A DNA stretch of 14,870 nucleotides from Muribaculaceae bacterium. GTDB taxonomy: Bacteria > Bacteroidota > Bacteroidia > Bacteroidales > Muribaculaceae. The stretch covers positions 1 to 14,870 of the forward strand of contig VSPF01000053.1 in the NCBI GenBank assembly GCA_009775195.1, written 5' to 3'. The position numbers and the translations under genes are program-made. How positions within the stretch are numbered: position 1 is the first letter of the stretch; each line of letters begins with the position of its first letter. Below the pieces are notes generated by a model. It was not told where the DNA came from. It did not search any database and saw only the letters and a list, made by a program, of their open reading frames with translations. Of this stretch, positions 7,497-14,339 are shown piece after piece.

Positions 7497-7507
7497 GGCG
7501 CATCATC

Positions 7508-10500
7508 TCACACCGAGGGGAGGGTGAGGATGGTGGTGAGGATGTCGAGGGCGGTGGTGACGCTGGGGACGTTGGAGAAGACGAAGCTGCGGCGTTCGTT
7601 GCGCTGGCGGATGGCCACACGCTTCGAGTTGACCTGCAGATAGGTGAGCATACGCCCGAACATGGCCGACTGGTAATATGCCTTGTTGTCGTCGCTGACA
7701 AAGTAGGTAAACATCTGGCCCTGCTTGAGCACGAGCTTCTCGATGCCGAGTTTGCGTGCGATTGAGCGCAGGCGCGGCACGCGCAGCAGCTCGGCGGCAG
7801 AGTCGGGAATGCGGCCGAAGCGGTCGCGCAGACGCTCCTCGAAGGCTTCGAGCTGGTCGGCGCGTTCGATGCTGTCGAGTTCCTGGTAGAGGGCTATGCG
7901 TTCGCTCTCCTGCGGCACGTAGTCGAAGGGCAGCAGCAACTCGAGGTCGCTCTCGATAACGCAGTCGGCAACGTAGTCCTTAGGCCCGTTCGCGGTGTCG
8001 CCCTCGAGGTCGGGGAATTCCTCGGTGCGCAGCTCGGTCACGGCCTCGCGGAGGATTTTCTGATATGTCTCGTAGCCGAGATCGGCTATAAAGCCGCTCT
8101 GCTCGGCACCGAGCAGGTTGCCGGCACCGCGTATGTCGAGGTCCTGCATGGCGATGTGTATGCCCGAGCCGAGGTCGCTGAAGCTCTCGATAGCCTGCAG
8201 GCGGCGACGCGCATCGGGTGTGAGGGGGTTGCCCGGCGGTACCATGAGGTAACAGAAAGCCTTGCGCGAACTGCGCCCCACGCGGCCGCGTAGCTGGTGG
8301 AGTTCGCTCAGACCGAATTTCTGAGCGTCGTTGATGATGATGGTGTTGACATTGGGCATGTCGATGCCGCTCTCGATAATCGATGTGGCAAGGAGGATGT
8401 CGTAGTCGTGGGCGGTGAAGTCGTTGATGACCTCTTCGAGCTTGTCGGGCGGCATCTGTCCGTGGGCCACGACGGTGCGCGCGTCGGGCACCAGGCGGCG
8501 GAGCATGGCCTCGAGCTGGTATAGGCCCTCGATGCGGGGATTGACGAAGAACACCTGGCCGTTGCGCGCCAACTCGAAGTTTATGGCCTCGGCCACGACA
8601 TCGTCGCTAAGGGCGTCGACCGAGGTGATGATGGGATAGCGGTTTGGCGGCGGCGTGGCGATGGTCGAGATTTCGCGCGCGCCCATGAGCGAGAATTGCA
8701 GTGTGCGCGGTATGGGGGTGGCGCTCATGGTGAGGGTGTCGATGTTGACCTTCATCTGGCGCAGCTTTTCCTTGACGCTGACGCCGAATTTCTGCTCCTC
8801 GTCGACAATTAGAAGGCCGAGGTCTTTGAATTTGACGGTCTTGCCGATGAGTTTGTGCGTGCCTACGATGATGTCGATTTTACCGGCCTCGAGGTCGGCG
8901 AGAATCTGCTTGGTCTCCTTGGCCGAACGGGCGCGCGACAGGTACTCCACGCGCACCGGAAACTCGGCCAGACGGTCCTTGAATGTGTGGTAGTGCTGAT
9001 ATGCGAGGACGGTGGTAGGCACCAATACGGCCACCTGCTTGCTGTCGGTCGCGGCCTTGAATGCGGCGCGGATGGCAATCTCGGTCTTGCCGAAGCCCAC
9101 GTCGCCGCAAATGAGGCGGTCCATGGGACGGTCGCTTTCCATATCGGCCTTTACGGCCTGTGTGGCGGTAAGCTGGTCGGGCGTGTCCTCGTAGATAAAC
9201 GATGCCTCGAGCTCGTGCTGCATATAGGTGTCGGGCGAGAAGGCAAAGCCTTTTTCCTCGCGGCGGGCGGCGTAGAGGCGTATGAGGTCGCGCGCGATGT
9301 CCTTGAGCTTGCTCTTGGTTCGGTCTTTGATTTTCTGCCACTGGCCGCCGCCGATACGGTTGATTTTTGGCGGCACTCCCTCTTTGCCACGGTATTTGGC
9401 GAGTTTGTGCAGGGCGTGAATCGACACGAAGAGGATGTCGTTGTTGTCGTAGACGAGCTTTATGACCTCTTGCATCTTGCCGTTGACATTTGTGCGCAGC
9501 AGGCCGGCGAAGCGGCCCACGCCGTGGTCGAGGTGTACGATATAGTCGCCGACCTCGATTTGGCCCAGCTCCTTGAGCGAGAGAGCAAGTTTGCCCGAGC
9601 GGGCGCGGTCGCTCTTGAGGGTGTATTTGTGGAAGCGGTCGAAAATCTGATGGTCGGTGAAGACGCAGATTTTGGTCTGATGGTCGACGAAGCCCTCGTG
9701 GAGAGTGCCCTCTACGGCCTCGAAGTCGATTTTGTCGCCACGGTCGGCAAAGATTTCGCGCAGTCGGTCGAACTGCTTGGCATTGTCGGAGAGTATGAGC
9801 AGCCTGTAGCCCTCGCTCTGGAAGCGCGTGAACGAGTCGGCAATCAGGTCGAAATTCTTGTGATATATGCCCTGGGGCGAACAGTCGAAGTCAATCACCG
9901 CCGAACCGCGTTTTTTCTTTGCCGGCACGTCGTCGTCGCCGGGCTTTGCGGCGGTGAAGCCTACGCGGACAAACGAGGCGAGCTTCTCGGCAAACTTGTC
10001 GGCATCGACCACGGTGTCGAGGGCGTCGGAGTCGCCGTCTTCGGTGAGGAGCGTGGCGGCCGACATGCCGGTGGCCACGATGGCCTTGATGCGCTCGATG
10101 GTGTAGCCTTCGTTGCGCATGGCCAGGAGCGATGCAGGCGCGATAAAGTCGAGTATGCTCTGCAGCGAGGCGCGGCTGTCGACACGGGCGGTGACGTCGA
10201 CGGCATCGAGGCGCTGGTCAGAAAGCTGCGTCTCGACATTGAAAGCGCGGATAGAGTCTATTTCGTCGCCGAAGAAGTCAAATCGCAGGGGCTGTTCGCT
10301 CGAGTAGGCGTAGATGTCGAATATCGAGCCTCGTATGGAGTACTGCCCCGGCTCGTAGACATAGTCGACCTCTTTGAAGCCGTTGTCGCGCAGCCAGTGT
10401 GCCAGCTCGTGCATGTCGGCCTCCTGCCCCTTGGCCAGGTGTCGCGTGTGGCTCGACAGTTCGTCCTGCGAGGCCACGGTCTCGGCCATGGCTTCGGGGT

Positions 10501-10861
10501 AGGTGACGAGGTAGTCGGCGGTGCCTGCCGCCAGGCGGCGCAGGGTCTCGGTACGGAGAATCTGGTTGGGAGCGTCGACCTGGCCGTATTTTATGTCGCG
10601 GCGGTAGCCCGAGGGCAGGAACACCACGCGGTCTTCGCCCACGATGCGCGTGAGGTCGAAGAAGAGGTAGCCGGCATCGTCGAGGTTTTCACCGACGACG
10701 ACCATGGGGGCACCGGCAGGGCGCGGCAGGGCGGCAAGCATGACCGCAGCCGACGAGCCCGCCACGCCGGTGACAACGGCTCCCGGACGCCCCACAAGGG
10801 CCTTGAGAGCCTTTTTACGCCCGGCTCCGACGAGTAAGCTTTCGAGGTTTGTGATTTGCAT
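7508..10861 (-). CDS. mfd: Transcription-repair coupling factor Mfd
   Basis: DNA translocase that removes RNA polymerase stalled at lesions and recruits UvrA/UvrB. At 1117 residues it is near the ~1150 of E. coli Mfd. In order: N-terminal UvrB-homology region (degenerate nucleotide site VTGVAGSSAAVMLAAL; FDIYAYSSEQPLRFDFFGDEIDSIR), CarD-like RNA-polymerase-interaction domain (GDYIVHLDHGVGRFAGL, from ~438), helicase motor with Walker A GDVGFGKT (586-593), DEEQ (687-690), SATPIPRTL, motif VI QLRGRVGRSSR (from ~856), then the autoinhibitory C-terminal domain (~950-1117). The start ATG at 10861 has no obvious Shine-Dalgarno site. It follows the pseudouridine synthase gene by 78 bases on the same strand, with a strong hairpin in the gap, and shows GC-rich codon use. 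Confidence 0.98.
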   Translation of the reverse strand: MQITNLESLLVGAGRKKALKALVGRPGAVVTGVAGSSAAVMLAALPRPAGAPMVVVGENLDDAGYLFFDLTRIVGEDRVVFLPSGYRRDIKYGQVDAPNQILRTETLRRLAAGTADYLVTYPEAMAETVASQDELSSHTRHLAKGQEADMHELAHWLRDNGFKEVDYVYEPGQYSIRGSIFDIYAYSSEQPLRFDFFGDEIDSIRAFNVETQLSDQRLDAVDVTARVDSRASLQSILDFIAPASLLAMRNEGYTIERIKAIVATGMSAATLLTEDGDSDALDTVVDADKFAEKLASFVRVGFTAAKPGDDDVPAKKKRGSAVIDFDCSPQGIYHKNFDLIADSFTRFQSEGYRLLILSDNAKQFDRLREIFADRGDKIDFEAVEGTLHEGFVDHQTKICVFTDHQIFDRFHKYTLKSDRARSGKLALSLKELGQIEVGDYIVHLDHGVGRFAGLLRTNVNGKMQEVIKLVYDNNDILFVSIHALHKLAKYRGKEGVPPKINRIGGGQWQKIKDRTKSKLKDIARDLIRLYAARREEKGFAFSPDTYMQHELEASFIYEDTPDQLTATQAVKADMESDRPMDRLICGDVGFGKTEIAIRAAFKAATDSKQVAVLVPTTVLAYQHYHTFKDRLAEFPVRVEYLSRARSAKETKQILADLEAGKIDIIVGTHKLIGKTVKFKDLGLLIVDEEQKFGVSVKEKLRQMKVNIDTLTMSATPIPRTLQFSLMGAREISTIATPPPNRYPIITSVDALSDDVVAEAINFELARNGQVFFVNPRIEGLYQLEAMLRRLVPDARTVVAHGQMPPDKLEEVINDFTAHDYDILLATSIIESGIDMPNVNTIIINDAQKFGLSELHQLRGRVGRSSRKAFCYLMVPPGNPLTPDARRRLQAIESFSDLGSGIHIAMQDLDIRGAGNLLGAEQSGFIADLGYETYQKILREAVTELRTEEFPDLEGDTANGPKDYVADCVIESDLELLLPFDYVPQESERIALYQELDSIERADQLEAFEERLRDRFGRIPDSAAELLRVPRLRSIARKLGIEKLVLKQGQMFTYFVSDDNKAYYQSAMFGRMLTYLQVNSKRVAIRQRNERRSFVFSNVPSVTTALDILTTILTLPSV

Positions 10862-10880
10862 GAGCTTATGATAGTAATTA

Positions 10881-10913
10881 GGGCCTCTAAGGTCTCTAAG
10901 ACCTTAAAGACCC
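10881..10913 (-). promoter_or_regulatory. 15-bp hairpin between the pseudouridine synthase gene and mfd
   Basis: The + strand arms at 10881-10895 and 10899-10913 are complementary over 15 pairs, two of them G-T wobbles, around a 3-base loop CTA; the inner 8 pairs (TAAGGTCT/AGACCTTA) are perfect. It ends 20 bases before the mfd ATG. No T tract follows, so it is not a standard intrinsic terminator; it may be an mRNA processing or stability element or a REP-like repeat. Confidence 0.6.
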
Positions 10914-10939
10914 TAACGTGTACTTATCGGTTTTTACGG

Positions 10940-12370
10940 TTATTCGAACGAACCCATCTTGAGGTAGTTGACCTCTTCCTGGGTCAGATAGCGCCAGCGG
11001 CCACGCGGCAGGTTCTTTTTGGTAAGGCCTGCGAAGTATACGCGGTCGAGCTTGGTCACGTGGTAGCCGAGCGACTCGAATATGCGGCGCACGATGCGGT
11101 TGCGGCCCGAGTGGATTTCGATGCCGGCCTGGTTGCGGTCGGTCTCGGTGGCGTAGCTGATGGCGTCGGCGTGGATGGGGCCGTCCTCGAGCTCTATGCC
11201 GTCGGCGATGCGCTGCATGTCGTCCTCGCTGATGTCGCGGTCACACCATACGTGATATATTTTTTTCTTGACGAATTTGGGGTGTGTGAGCTTCGATGCA
11301 AGGTCGCCGTCGTTGGTGAGCAGCAGCACCCCGGTGGTGTTGCGGTCGAGGCGTCCAACGGGGTAGATGCGCTCGGTGCATGCGCCCTTGACGAGGTCCA
11401 TGACGGTCATGCGGCCGTTGGGGTCGTCGCTGGTGGTCACGCAGTCTTTGGGCTTGTTGAGCAGTATGTAGCACTTGCTCTCGGGCGTTACCACTTTCTC
11501 GTCGTATTCAACCACGTCGTTGTGGGTAATCTTGGTGCCGAGCTCGGTCACGACCTGGCCGTTGACCTTTACAAGGCCCTGCTGTATGTATTCGTCGGCT
11601 TCGCGACGCGAACATATACCAGCGTTGCTCATATATTTGTTGAGGCGTATTTGTTCGTTGGGGTCGGGCACGGGCATTTCGTACTCGATACGCTTGGGGC
11701 GCGGGGTAAAGCTCTTGCCGCGTCCGGGGAAGCCTGTACCGTTGTCCTGGCGGTTGCGGTTGTTGTAGGGGCGTTGTCCCGGTCGGCCCTGGTTGTTATA
11801 GGGCCGTTGGCCGCCTTGGTTGTTGCCGTAGGGGCGCTGCTGGCGGTTATTGTTGTTATATGGCCGCTGGCCGCCCTGGTTGTTGCCGTAGGGACGCTGG
11901 CCCTGGTTGTTGTATTGGCGCTGGCCGCCCTGGTTGTTGCCGTAGGGGCGTTGCTGGCGCTGCTGGTAGCCGCCCTGGTTGTTGCCGTAGGGTCGCTGCT
12001 GGCGTGGCTGATAGCCGCCCTGGTTGTTGCCGTAGGGTCGCTGCTGGCGTGGCTGATAGCCGCCCTGGCGCTCCTCGGCGTTGTCGCCAGCCTCGGCGTT
12101 GTCGTAGCGGCGCGGCTGGTAGGGGCGGTTGTAATTGTTGTTATATGAGCCCTGACGCTGCTGATAACCGCCCTGGCGCGGCTGGTAGGGGCGCTGGCTG
12201 CGGTAGCCTTCGGCATCGGTGGCAGTGTCACCGTTGGTGTCGCCTTCGGCGCGGGGGGTCGGGTTATAGGGTCGGTCATAGCGAGGACGTTCCGTGCCCT
12301 CTTCGGGTGCGTGGAAAGTCTGTCCGATGCGCGGACGTTTGGGTTTCTTCTCCGGTATATTGGAATCCAT
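10940..12370 (-). CDS. RsuA/RluB/E/F-family rRNA pseudouridine synthase with long repetitive N-terminus
   Basis: Isomerises a specific uridine in rRNA, most likely 23S (RluB-like); the exact site cannot be assigned. The conserved half holds an S4 RNA-binding domain (IRLNKYMSNAGICSRREADEYI, from ~241), then the catalytic domain with GRLDR and nucleophile Asp342, TTGVLLLTNDGDLASKLTHP (345-364), and the family C-terminal signature GRNRIVRRIFESLGYHV (422-438). Residues ~60-205 are a Gln/Arg/Gly/Tyr/Asn/Pro-rich array built on RPYGNNQGG, expected to be disordered and RNA-binding. I start at the ATG at 12370 (MDSNIPEKKPKRPR, 476 residues); the longer frame to 12433 adds 21 residues without family resemblance. 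Upstream is a promoter at ~12558-12587 with a leader of ~180 bases; mfd follows downstream. Confidence 0.95.
   Translation of the reverse strand: MDSNIPEKKPKRPRIGQTFHAPEEGTERPRYDRPYNPTPRAEGDTNGDTATDAEGYRSQRPYQPRQGGYQQRQGSYNNNYNRPYQPRRYDNAEAGDNAEERQGGYQPRQQRPYGNNQGGYQPRQQRPYGNNQGGYQQRQQRPYGNNQGGQRQYNNQGQRPYGNNQGGQRPYNNNNRQQRPYGNNQGGQRPYNNQGRPGQRPYNNRNRQDNGTGFPGRGKSFTPRPKRIEYEMPVPDPNEQIRLNKYMSNAGICSRREADEYIQQGLVKVNGQVVTELGTKITHNDVVEYDEKVVTPESKCYILLNKPKDCVTTSDDPNGRMTVMDLVKGACTERIYPVGRLDRNTTGVLLLTNDGDLASKLTHPKFVKKKIYHVWCDRDISEDDMQRIADGIELEDGPIHADAISYATETDRNQAGIEIHSGRNRIVRRIFESLGYHVTKLDRVYFAGLTKKNLPRGRWRYLTQEEVNYLKMGSFE
11756..12193 (-). repeat. Tandem coding repeats (45-bp unit, RQQRPYGNNQGGYQP)
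   Basis: This part of the pseudouridine synthase gene is a tandem array encoding RPYGNNQGG-type units. Two adjacent 45-bp copies, 11971-12015 and 12016-12060, are identical base for base; flanking copies are degenerate and vary in length. The reading frame is kept throughout. Confidence 0.9.
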
Positions 12371-12557
12371 CTCTAAGCTGGTTTTTGAGTGTTCTGTATA
12401 TGTTAGAAATAAAATTTGGCTGCCTCGCGGCATACTTGTAGATTATATCGCAGTTTGGATGAAAAGATTAATAAATATTTGTCAGACAGTTATTATTTTT
12501 AGTTTTTTAATCTCCGCTGAGAGGGCGGACTGTTTATGTGCTTTTCAATATTACACT

Positions 12558-12587
12558 GCAAAGATAACAATTTTTAGAGGCTACAAG
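12558..12587 (-). promoter_or_regulatory. Promoter of the pseudouridine synthase gene
   Basis: On the minus strand TATCTTTGC (12566-12558) matches TAnnTTTG; CTTG (12587-12584) 17 bases upstream is a weak -33. Transcription from here would give an unusually long leader of about 180 bases before the ATG at 12370. Confidence 0.55.
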
Positions 12588-12706
12588 ATGTTAAAAAATA
12601 CTAAATCGAATAGTGCCAAGCTATAAGTTTGGTGCCAATGTCGCCAAAGTGCATTGCCAAGTGCGCGACAAATCTCTGAAATTGCTTCCTTTTATGAAAA
12701 TTTCAT

Positions 12707-12715
12707 TACCTTTGT
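12707..12715 (+). promoter_or_regulatory. -7 element before the first YbjN-like gene
   Basis: TACCTTTGT fits TAnnTTTG and lies 58 bases before the ATG at 12773. A possible ATTG at 12681-12684 is slightly too far upstream to be a good -33 element. Confidence 0.55.
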
Positions 12716-12772
12716 GGAGAAAAAATATTTGATTGCCGTATTTTTGATACAGCAACGTTAATTTCGCCAACG

Positions 12773-13207
12773 ATGATAATCACCACAGACTTCCTCAAAG
12801 AGTGTCTCGAGATACTCGACCTTAAATATACCGAGCTCGACGATGGCCGCATTGCCGTGAGTTTTTATGTTGAAGACACATTCCCCTACCAGATTGTGAC
12901 ATTCATCCGCATCTACGACGATACGATGATTTCGTTTAGCTCGCAGGCTTTCGACTACCATCCCGAGGGCGACCTGCTGATGATGGCCAACCGCCACAAC
13001 TGCCGCTGCCACACCCCGGCATGCTATATCGACAGCGACGGCGACGTAATCATGGACCGCACATATATCATCGATGCCGACGTGTCGCCCCACTACCTGC
13101 TCGAAAATGTAATCCGCCCCTCAATATACCTCCCCCTCGACGGCTTTATATATTTTGAGCTTTCAAACGAAGAGCTCGAGGCTCTACGCGAAAAAGATAA
13201 CGAATAA
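12773..13207 (+). CDS. YbjN-like small protein, paralogue 1
   Basis: 144-residue soluble protein without signal peptide or membrane segment. The pattern YHPEGDLLMMANRHNCRCHTPACYIDSDGDVIMDRTYIIDADVSPHYLLENVI resembles the C-terminal part of YbjN-type proteins (fold like type III secretion chaperones), where an N-x-x-N turn is followed by an acidic DGDV strand and a helix after VS. Function of the family is not established; I assign it by pattern only. It has an extra acidic tail (NEELEALREKDNE) missing from the next two, and Cys78 and Cys84. It is the first and most diverged of three tandem paralogues, and paralogue 2 begins 14 bases after its stop, so they probably share a transcript from the promoter at 12707. 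Confidence 0.8.
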   Translation: MIITTDFLKECLEILDLKYTELDDGRIAVSFYVEDTFPYQIVTFIRIYDDTMISFSSQAFDYHPEGDLLMMANRHNCRCHTPACYIDSDGDVIMDRTYIIDADVSPHYLLENVIRPSIYLPLDGFIYFELSNEELEALREKDNE

Positions 13208-13221
13208 GCACTACTTGTTAT

Positions 13222-13617
13222 ATGACACGAGACCAGATACGCGGATTTATTGACCGCCTCGGAGTGTCGTCGCGAATCGACGACGACGGCGATATCGCCG
13301 TGACGCTTACCGCCGACAACGACTTCGGCCACAATGTGACAATATGGGTCATGATAGGCGATGAGCGCCGCCTGGCTTTCATCGGCAGTGCCGACAACTA
13401 CCACCCCGACGGCGACCTGCTCTTCCTGGCAAACCGAAGCAACAGCCGCCGCAACTTCCCCACCGCCGTGGTTCGCGGCGACGAGGTGAGATTTGAATAC
13501 TCATACTATATCTCCGAGGAGGTATCTGACCAGTATATCATCAACTGCATCAAGTCGGTGATGACGTCGATATGGTCGGGCTACCGCGACCTCGAGAAAG
13601 AGACAATAGGCGAGTAA
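13222..13617 (+). CDS. YbjN-like small protein, paralogue 2
   Basis: 131 residues, soluble, acidic. It shares with paralogue 3 RIDDDGD near residue 18, DFGH(N/D)V, FLANR-N-RRN-PTAVVR, EVS--YI and NCIK-V--SIW-Y, and with paralogue 1 YHP-GDLL--ANR-N. Start ATG at 13222 is 14 bases after the stop of paralogue 1; no Shine-Dalgarno is evident. The tandem order and graded similarity point to local duplication. Assignment to the YbjN/secretion-chaperone-like fold is by pattern; the biological role is unknown. Confidence 0.8.
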   Translation: MTRDQIRGFIDRLGVSSRIDDDGDIAVTLTADNDFGHNVTIWVMIGDERRLAFIGSADNYHPDGDLLFLANRSNSRRNFPTAVVRGDEVRFEYSYYISEEVSDQYIINCIKSVMTSIWSGYRDLEKETIGE

Positions 13618-13647
13618 TATTAATATTAGTTAAATCTATACTGCCAT

Positions 13648-13680
13648 TTTGGCGACTAAGGTTCTAATATCTATCTTTGA
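13648..13680 (+). promoter_or_regulatory. Promoter of the third YbjN-like gene
   Basis: TTTG (13648-13651), a 20-base spacer, then TATCTTTGA (13672-13680): a good Bacteroidetes -33/-7 pair in the 90-base gap before the ATG at 13708. The third paralogue can therefore be expressed apart from the first two. Confidence 0.7.
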
Positions 13681-13707
13681 CACACAATAAACCAAATTAC
13701 TATAATT

Positions 13708-14100
13708 ATGACAGTTGACAAAAAACTCATCCGCGATTACCTCGACGAGCTCCACATCTCTACCCGCATCGACGATGACGGCGACATGGTAATCGTACAA
13801 TCAGCCGACGACGACTTCGGCCACGATGTCGTGATTTTCGTAATCGTAAACAACAACCGCCTCAGCTACGCCGCCGGCGCTCCCGGCTACGAGCCCGTGC
13901 AAGACCCCTACTTCCTGGCCAACCGCCACAACTGCCGCCGCAACATCCCCACCGCCGTGGTTCGTGACGGCAGCGTGAGGATGGAATGTTCGTTCCTCCT
14001 CGACGAAGAGGTGTCGAAAGCCTACATCGTCGAGAACTGCATCAAGATGGTGCTCGGCTCAATCTGGCAGGCATACGTAGGCCTCGAGAAAGAAGACTAA
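13708..14100 (+). CDS. YbjN-like small protein, paralogue 3
   Basis: 130 residues, soluble. Clearly the closest relative of paralogue 2 (RIDDDGDMVIV, DFGHDVVIFV, FLANRHNCRRNIPTAVVRDGSV, EEVSKAYIVENCIKMVLGSIWQAY, LEKED end). It differs in the YHP-GDLL segment, which here reads YEPVQDPYF, so the loop before ANRHN may have a changed role. It has its own promoter and is followed by a strong terminator, closing the cluster. No partner gene, toxin-like or membrane gene lies within the cluster to hint at a function. Confidence 0.8.
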   Translation: MTVDKKLIRDYLDELHISTRIDDDGDMVIVQSADDDFGHDVVIFVIVNNNRLSYAAGAPGYEPVQDPYFLANRHNCRRNIPTAVVRDGSVRMECSFLLDEEVSKAYIVENCIKMVLGSIWQAYVGLEKED

Positions 14101-14118
14101 ACCATAGCCCTACCCCAT

Positions 14119-14165
14119 ATCGAGAGGTGACAGCCCCGGCTGCCACCTCTCGATTGCTTTTTGTA
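14119..14165 (+). terminator. Intrinsic terminator after the YbjN-like cluster
   Basis: Stem ATCGAGAGGTG (14119-14129) with CACCTCTCGAT (14144-14154), extended inside by CAGC/GCTG after one mismatch, then TGCTTTTTGTA. It starts 18 bases after the stop of paralogue 3 and directly abuts the MITE-like element. Confidence 0.9.
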
Positions 14166-14335
14166 TTACTCAAGTTTCGCAAGTATGCAACTTGCTCACT
14201 GTAAGTAGTTCTTTGGTTAAGGGTTATAGCCCGACTTATGCAAATAATATTACCACTGGTAACTTGGCAGGGCTAAACGCTAACCCATAAACCATTAACA
14301 GTGAGCAAGTCATAGACTTGCGAAACTTGAATTAC
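14165..14335. mobile_element. MITE-like element with terminal inverted repeats and 5-bp target duplication
   Basis: A 161-bp element (14170-14330) is flanked by direct copies of ATTAC (14165-14169, 14331-14335). Its ends are inverted repeats of 33 bases (14170-14202 and 14298-14330): the outer 15 (TCAAGTTTCGCAAGT) and inner 13 (ACTTGCTCACTGT) match, with a changed 5-base centre. The complementarity weakens but continues inward (TAGCCC near 14227-14232 against GGGCTA near 14270-14275). It contains no plausible ORF, so it would depend on a transposase elsewhere. The family is not recognised. Confidence 0.8.
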
Positions 14336-14339
14336 ATAA

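Larger units (their letters stand above)
12434..12772. other. Divergent intergenic region
   Basis: An AT-rich gap between the divergent pseudouridine synthase and YbjN-like genes, with no convincing gene. It holds a leftward promoter near 12558-12587, a rightward promoter near 12707-12715, four GCCAA copies between them (starting at 12615, 12634, 12643, 12656), and on the leftward side a leader containing a short G/C hairpin (TCCGC/GCGGA, about 12512-12530). Confidence 0.6.

Noticed and set aside
8855..10837. 660-codon open frame on the + strand opposite mfd
   Set aside because: Antisense shadow of a GC-rich gene; no recognisable motif, and mfd is certain on the other strand.
11971..12060. 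Regular 45-bp repeats as a possible CRISPR array
   Set aside because: The copies are directly adjacent with no unique spacers and keep the reading frame of a clear protein.
10856..12148. 430-codon open frame on the + strand opposite the pseudouridine synthase
   Set aside because: Valine/alanine-rich shadow produced by the repeated RPYGNNQGG codons read in reverse; no family resemblance.
10940..12433. ATG at 12433 as the start of the pseudouridine synthase
   Set aside because: The extra 21 residues lie in AT-rich leader sequence, while MDSNIPEKKPKRPR from 12370 begins the typical charged tail.
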